Below, in pieces: positions 60,741 to 64,000 of a DNA stretch of 64,000 bases. Under the pieces are notes generated by a model. The model did no database searches, was not told the origin of the DNA, and saw only the letters and a list, made by a program, of their open reading frames with translations. Numbering within the stretch: the stretch's first letter is position 1; every line of letters begins with the position of its first letter. The DNA is taken from the NCBI GenBank assembly GCA_013414765.1, contig CP058708.1, positions 1,297,553 through 1,361,552 on the forward strand, read 5' to 3'. Source of the DNA: Candidatus Accumulibacter cognatus. Lineage in GTDB: Bacteria > Pseudomonadota > Gammaproteobacteria > Burkholderiales > Rhodocyclaceae. Made by a program: the position numbers and the translations under genes.

Positions 60741-61970
60741 TCAGATTGTGACTTGTCCGGCCAGTTCGTCGATGTAGGCCAGATGCTGCGGCAGGCAAAT
60801 CCGTTTGAGGTCATAGCGGTCGATGATCGTCTGCCGGGCGCGTTGCCTGAGTAAAGCAAAATCACCAGGGAGTTCAAGCGTCTGAACCACCTGCTCGGCA
60901 ATTTGTTGCGGCGAGAAGAAATCGACCAGAAGTCCATTGTCCCCATGGCGGATCACTTCTTCCACCGGCGCGGTTCTGGATCCCACGACTAGGCAGCCGG
61001 CGCTCATGGCTTCGAGCATCGACCAGGAGAGAACGAAGGGATAGGTCAGATAGACGTGAACCGCCGAGATTTGCAGCAGGCCGATGAACGCCGGGTAAGG
61101 AATCGTGCCGACGAAATCGAGACGCTGGAAGTCGATATCGCTCCTGACTTCGTTGAGAAACTGCTCGCGATAGGTCGTGCCCTGGGCGGGCCGGCTACCG
61201 TAACTGACCCCGTCACCGCCGACAATCAAGATATGGGCCTTCGGACGCCGGCGTTGGATTTCAGGAAGGGCGCGGATGAAGCTGTGATAGCCTCGGTAGG
61301 GTTCGAGGTTGCGATTGACGAAGGTGACAATTTCATCACCGGCGCGCAGGACACGAGCCTTTTCCCGCAGCGTGATTTGGGTGTCGGTTTTCGGGGTGAT
61401 CGCTGCCGTATTCACCCCCTCATGGATGACGCGGATCTTGTGCTGGAAGCTTACGGGGTGGGTGGATTTCTGCCATGCGGTCGGTGAAACTCCGGCATCG
61501 CATTGTTCAAGGTTCATCAGGTTGGCGAAGTTCTTCGCCAGCAAGCGTGGCGCCTCGTCTGGATTTTCAGGAAACTCCGGGTCGAAACCGACATCGGCGC
61601 CATGAGCATGATAGTAGAACTCGAAGTAGTTCAACAAAGGGATCTGCGGCCAGACTTCCTTGACGAACAGCGCTTCACCCCATCCTGGGTGGGCGCAGAT
61701 GATGTCCGGGCGATAGCCCTGCACTTGCAGCTGTCTCGCCGCCCGGAAGCAGGCTTCGCCGCGAATCACCTTGGTCTCCGTTTCTTGCACCCAGGGGTGG
61801 ATTTTGGGTGTATTGCCTCGCTTTGGCCCGTAACGGACGACACGAACACCGGCAAGAACCGGGTTATCCTCGATGCACAGCGCCGTCACTTCATCGCCTC
61901 TGGCCACCAGCGCCGCGGCAATGTGTTTGTATTGACCCGGAAAGTTCTGATGGATCAGGAGAATTTTCAT
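60741..61970 (-). CDS. Glycosyltransferase family 4 protein
   Basis: A 409-residue GT4 (GT-B fold) enzyme. The N-terminal domain starts MKILLIHQNFPGQYKHIAAA; CAHPGWGEALFVKEVWPQIP, LNYFEFYYHAHGADVGFDP and FVNRNLEPYRGYHSFIRALP follow; the nucleotide-sugar site includes LTYPFVLSWSMLEAMSAGCL and GDNGLLVDFFSPQQIAEQVV. It adds a sugar to an unknown acceptor, perhaps for exopolysaccharide. ATG 61970 is the start of homology. The 213 bases between it and the phosphatase gene hold no clear gene. Confidence 0.93.
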   Translation of the reverse strand: MKILLIHQNFPGQYKHIAAALVARGDEVTALCIEDNPVLAGVRVVRYGPKRGNTPKIHPWVQETETKVIRGEACFRAARQLQVQGYRPDIICAHPGWGEALFVKEVWPQIPLLNYFEFYYHAHGADVGFDPEFPENPDEAPRLLAKNFANLMNLEQCDAGVSPTAWQKSTHPVSFQHKIRVIHEGVNTAAITPKTDTQITLREKARVLRAGDEIVTFVNRNLEPYRGYHSFIRALPEIQRRRPKAHILIVGGDGVSYGSRPAQGTTYREQFLNEVRSDIDFQRLDFVGTIPYPAFIGLLQISAVHVYLTYPFVLSWSMLEAMSAGCLVVGSRTAPVEEVIRHGDNGLLVDFFSPQQIAEQVVQTLELPGDFALLRQRARQTIIDRYDLKRICLPQHLAYIDELAGQVTI

Positions 61971-62239
61971 CGTTGATGTGCGTGTGTTCGGCGTGTTGAT
62001 TCTTGCGGTGAGGCATTCTATCAGGGCGTCAAGGACCGGATGCGTCATCGACATCCAACCGAATGCATTGCCCGTCCAAACGCCGTTTCTGGGTTAGAAT
62101 CAGGGCCGGCTGGCTGAAACGAGCGGCACCCCATGGATCGATTCTGGAAAAGCCTCGATCACCCGACAACGGCGGATGCACGAAGATGGACGGCTGCGTC
62201 TACGTCAATCCGGATTTCATTTGTTCAAGGATGTCACCA

Positions 62240-62659
62240 ATGAGAGCCGATGATCGAAGGTTATGGATGTGGGCGGAGGCGCTCGATCTGCTGCAGGGCG
62301 GCGAGCGATGGCAGCACCGGGTACTTGCCTGCGAGAACCTGCAGTCGGTGCCCTGCTGGGAACCGTCGGTCGATCTGTACGAAAACAGCGACGAGTTGAG
62401 ACTGCTGGTGGCCTTGCCGGGCGTCGATTCCCGGCAGATTGAAGTCGTTCTCGATGAAGCTGGCCTGGTCGTCCGGGGCCGGCGACCGATACCCCAGGCC
62501 TTGCGTCGGGCAACGATCCACCGTCTGGAGATCCCCTACGGGCCATTTGAGCGCTGGATAGCGCTGCCGCCAGGAAACTACCGACTGCATGAGCAGTTCC
62601 TGGAGGATGGCTGCCTGGTGCTGGTGCTGCGCCACCTGCGAGACGACCATGCGATCTGA
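62240..62659 (+). CDS. Hsp20/alpha-crystallin small heat-shock protein
   Basis: A 139-residue small heat-shock protein that binds unfolded proteins. The alpha-crystallin domain covers most of it: PSVDLYENSDELRLLVALPG, VDSRQIEVVLDEAGLVVRGR, TIHRLEIPYGPFERWIALPP and the final GCLVLVLRHLRDD (V-x-V strand). ATG 62240 is chosen because AGGA lies about 8 bases upstream; earlier in-frame codons have no family character. Its stop overlaps the lon start by 11 bases, so the two are co-translated. Confidence 0.92.
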   Translation: MRADDRRLWMWAEALDLLQGGERWQHRVLACENLQSVPCWEPSVDLYENSDELRLLVALPGVDSRQIEVVLDEAGLVVRGRRPIPQALRRATIHRLEIPYGPFERWIALPPGNYRLHEQFLEDGCLVLVLRHLRDDHAI

Positions 62660-64000
62660 CCGGACAGACGCGAGTCGCAACACGATCGCGGCTGGCTCCG
62701 GCATTCTGCTGATCCCCGACGACGCGATGGTCATCGTTCCGGTTCGCAACGTACTGCTCTTTCCCGGCATGATCCTGCCGCTCACCATCAGCCGCGAACA
62801 GTCGAAGCTGGCAGCGCAGCAGGCAGTCAAGACCGAGCGCCCGGTCGGTGTTCTCCTGCAACGGGATGCCGAGATCGAAGTGCCGGGGCCGGATGATCTT
62901 TGCCTGGTCGGTACGGTGGCCAACATCCTGCGTTACGTGACCCTGCCGGATAACACGCATGTCATCGTCTGCCAGGGGCTGCAGCGATTCCGCATCGTCG
63001 AGTACCTGCCGGGTTATCCTTTCCCGGTGGCGCGTATCGGGCGGATCGATGAACCCGAAACGACAGACAGCCAGATCGAGGCGCGCATGATTCAGCTCAG
63101 GGAGCATGCGCTCGAAGTCCTGCAGTTTATGCCGCAGGTCTCACAGGAACTGGTCGGTGCGGTCAAGAGCATTACCCAGGCGGGGGCTCTGGCCGACCTG
63201 GTGGCGAGTGTTACAGAACTGAAAATTACCGATCGGCAGCGGGTCCTGGAAAGCATTGACCTGCAGCGACGGCTCGACATCGTTCTCGATTGCCTGCTCG
63301 CACGCCTCGAGGTGTTGCGACTTTCACGCGAACTCGACGAGCGTACCAAGGCGAACATCGATCAGCGTCAGCGCGAATTCCTGCTGCGCGAGCAGTTGAA
63401 ATCGATCCAGAAGGAACTCGGCGAGGGGGATACCGGCAACAGCGTCGAGATCGAGGCGCTGCGCAAGAATATCGCCGAAGCCCAGATGCCCGAGGAGGTG
63501 GCGAACCAGGCGAACAAGGAGCTGCAGCGCCTGGCGCGCATGTCGGACGCTTCTGCAGAATACTCGATGGTGCGCGCCTATCTCGACTGGCTGGTCGAGT
63601 TGCCATGGCGGGCGCCCGAGCCCGACCGGATCGAGATTGCCGAAGCCCGCCAGATTCTCGATGCCGACCACTTCGGCCTCGACCAGGTCAAGAAACGGAT
63701 CATCGAATTTCTCGCGGTGCGCAAGCTCAACCCGGGCGGACATGGGCCCATTCTGTGCTTTGTCGGTCCGCCCGGAGTCGGCAAGACCTCGCTCGGCCAG
63801 TCGATCGCCAGGGCACTGGGGCGCAAGTTCGTGCGCGCATCGCTCGGCGGCGTCCACGATGAAGCCGAAATCCGCGGCCACCGGCGTACCTATATTGGCG
63901 CCCTGCCCGGCAACATCATTCAGGCAATCCGCAAGGCCGGATCACGGGGCTGTGTGATGATGCTCGACGAGATTGATAAGCTCGGTGCCGGCATTCAGGG
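62649..64000 (+). CDS. lon: ATP-dependent protease Lon (3' truncated by window edge)
   Basis: Lon degrades misfolded and regulatory proteins in an ATP-driven ring. The visible 450 residues cover the N-terminal LON domain (VPVRNVLLFPGMILPLTISR), the coiled-coil (QREFLLREQLKSIQKELGEG) and the first half of the AAA+ module: Walker A GPPGVGKTS (about 373-381), SLGGVHDEAEIRGHRRTYIG and Walker B CVMMLDEIDKL. The protease domain with the Ser-Lys dyad is outside the window. ATG 62649 overlaps the hsp20 stop. In such operons this is often a second Lon besides the clpX-linked copy. Confidence 0.95.
   Translation, partial: MRSDRTDASRNTIAAGSGILLIPDDAMVIVPVRNVLLFPGMILPLTISREQSKLAAQQAVKTERPVGVLLQRDAEIEVPGPDDLCLVGTVANILRYVTLPDNTHVIVCQGLQRFRIVEYLPGYPFPVARIGRIDEPETTDSQIEARMIQLREHALEVLQFMPQVSQELVGAVKSITQAGALADLVASVTELKITDRQRVLESIDLQRRLDIVLDCLLARLEVLRLSRELDERTKANIDQRQREFLLREQLKSIQKELGEGDTGNSVEIEALRKNIAEAQMPEEVANQANKELQRLARMSDASAEYSMVRAYLDWLVELPWRAPEPDRIEIAEARQILDADHFGLDQVKKRIIEFLAVRKLNPGGHGPILCFVGPPGVGKTSLGQSIARALGRKFVRASLGGVHDEAEIRGHRRTYIGALPGNIIQAIRKAGSRGCVMMLDEIDKLGAGIQ

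Noticed and set aside
1-64000. CRISPR arrays, rRNA and tRNA genes
   Set aside because: No regularly spaced repeats, no rRNA-like sequence and no cloverleaf with a conserved T-loop were seen on reading the window; a covariance-model scan would be needed to exclude small RNAs.

Overview
This looks like a GC-rich betaproteobacterial chromosome. The gene content resembles Rhodocyclales and especially Candidatus Accumulibacter-type genomes: PEP-CTERM proteins, a cysB-linked sulfate transport operon, a Dld-II/lactate permease cluster, CHAT and caspase-fold proteases, and many decayed insertion sequences. The taxonomic call is inference from gene content. No rRNA, tRNA or CRISPR array was seen.

0-5 kb: a compact restriction-modification-like module. 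It has a cytosine-5 DNA methyltransferase (cut by the left edge), a GHKL (MutL/Hsp90-type) ATPase, an uncharacterised protein overlapping it by 4 bp, and a convergent Vsr endonuclease whose stop codon overlaps that of the third gene. 5-9 kb: an AraC regulator divergent from a methyltransferase, a DUF3455 protein and a vanadium haloperoxidase gene broken by one in-frame TGA. 9-10.2 kb: a heavily mutated IS3-family element.

10.3-21.7 kb: a lactate/organic-acid sensing and oxidation cluster. A FixJ-type response regulator and a multi-PAS sensor kinase face an L-lactate permease, followed by an orphan TRAP-type binding protein, a chemoreceptor and a large FAD/Fe-S D-lactate dehydrogenase (Dld-II type). 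21.7-25.6 kb is a gene graveyard (fragments of a GlcD-like oxidase, an IS4 transposase, a PA2928-like membrane protein, a TPP-enzyme N-terminus and HrpA) around one intact gene, yjbQ. 26-31 kb carries two PEP-CTERM proteins, one behind a well-formed sigma-54 promoter, plus an exported alpha/beta hydrolase. 31-36 kb has an HD-GYP phosphodiesterase, a DODA-type dioxygenase beside a LysR remnant, and a DUF2459 lipoprotein.

36-40.4 kb is a nested IS pile-up: IS982 and IS1634 remnants, then an IS3 element (second copy of the one at 9 kb) interrupted by an intact IS1182-type element with perfect 15-bp inverted repeats and a CTAG target duplication. 40.5-45.5 kb is the sulfate uptake operon sbp-cysT-cysW-cysA-cysB on the minus strand. 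45.6-49.7 kb has DUF4337, a metallophosphoesterase lipoprotein, a MITE-like repeat, a FemAB-like protein and a YkgJ-type cysteine cluster protein.

49.6-60.5 kb is the most interesting region. A minus-strand operon encodes a metacaspase-like protein, a 1818-residue protein with two alpha/beta hydrolase domains fused to a CHAT protease and a helical tail, and an M15 peptidase. Divergent from it is an exported caspase-fold protein. Convergent with that is a second minus-strand pair: a dual-specificity phosphatase and a phospholipase D-FHA fusion. I propose this as a candidate protease/lipase effector system; the function is inferred, not shown. The window ends with a glycosyltransferase and a divergent hsp20-lon operon cut by the right edge.
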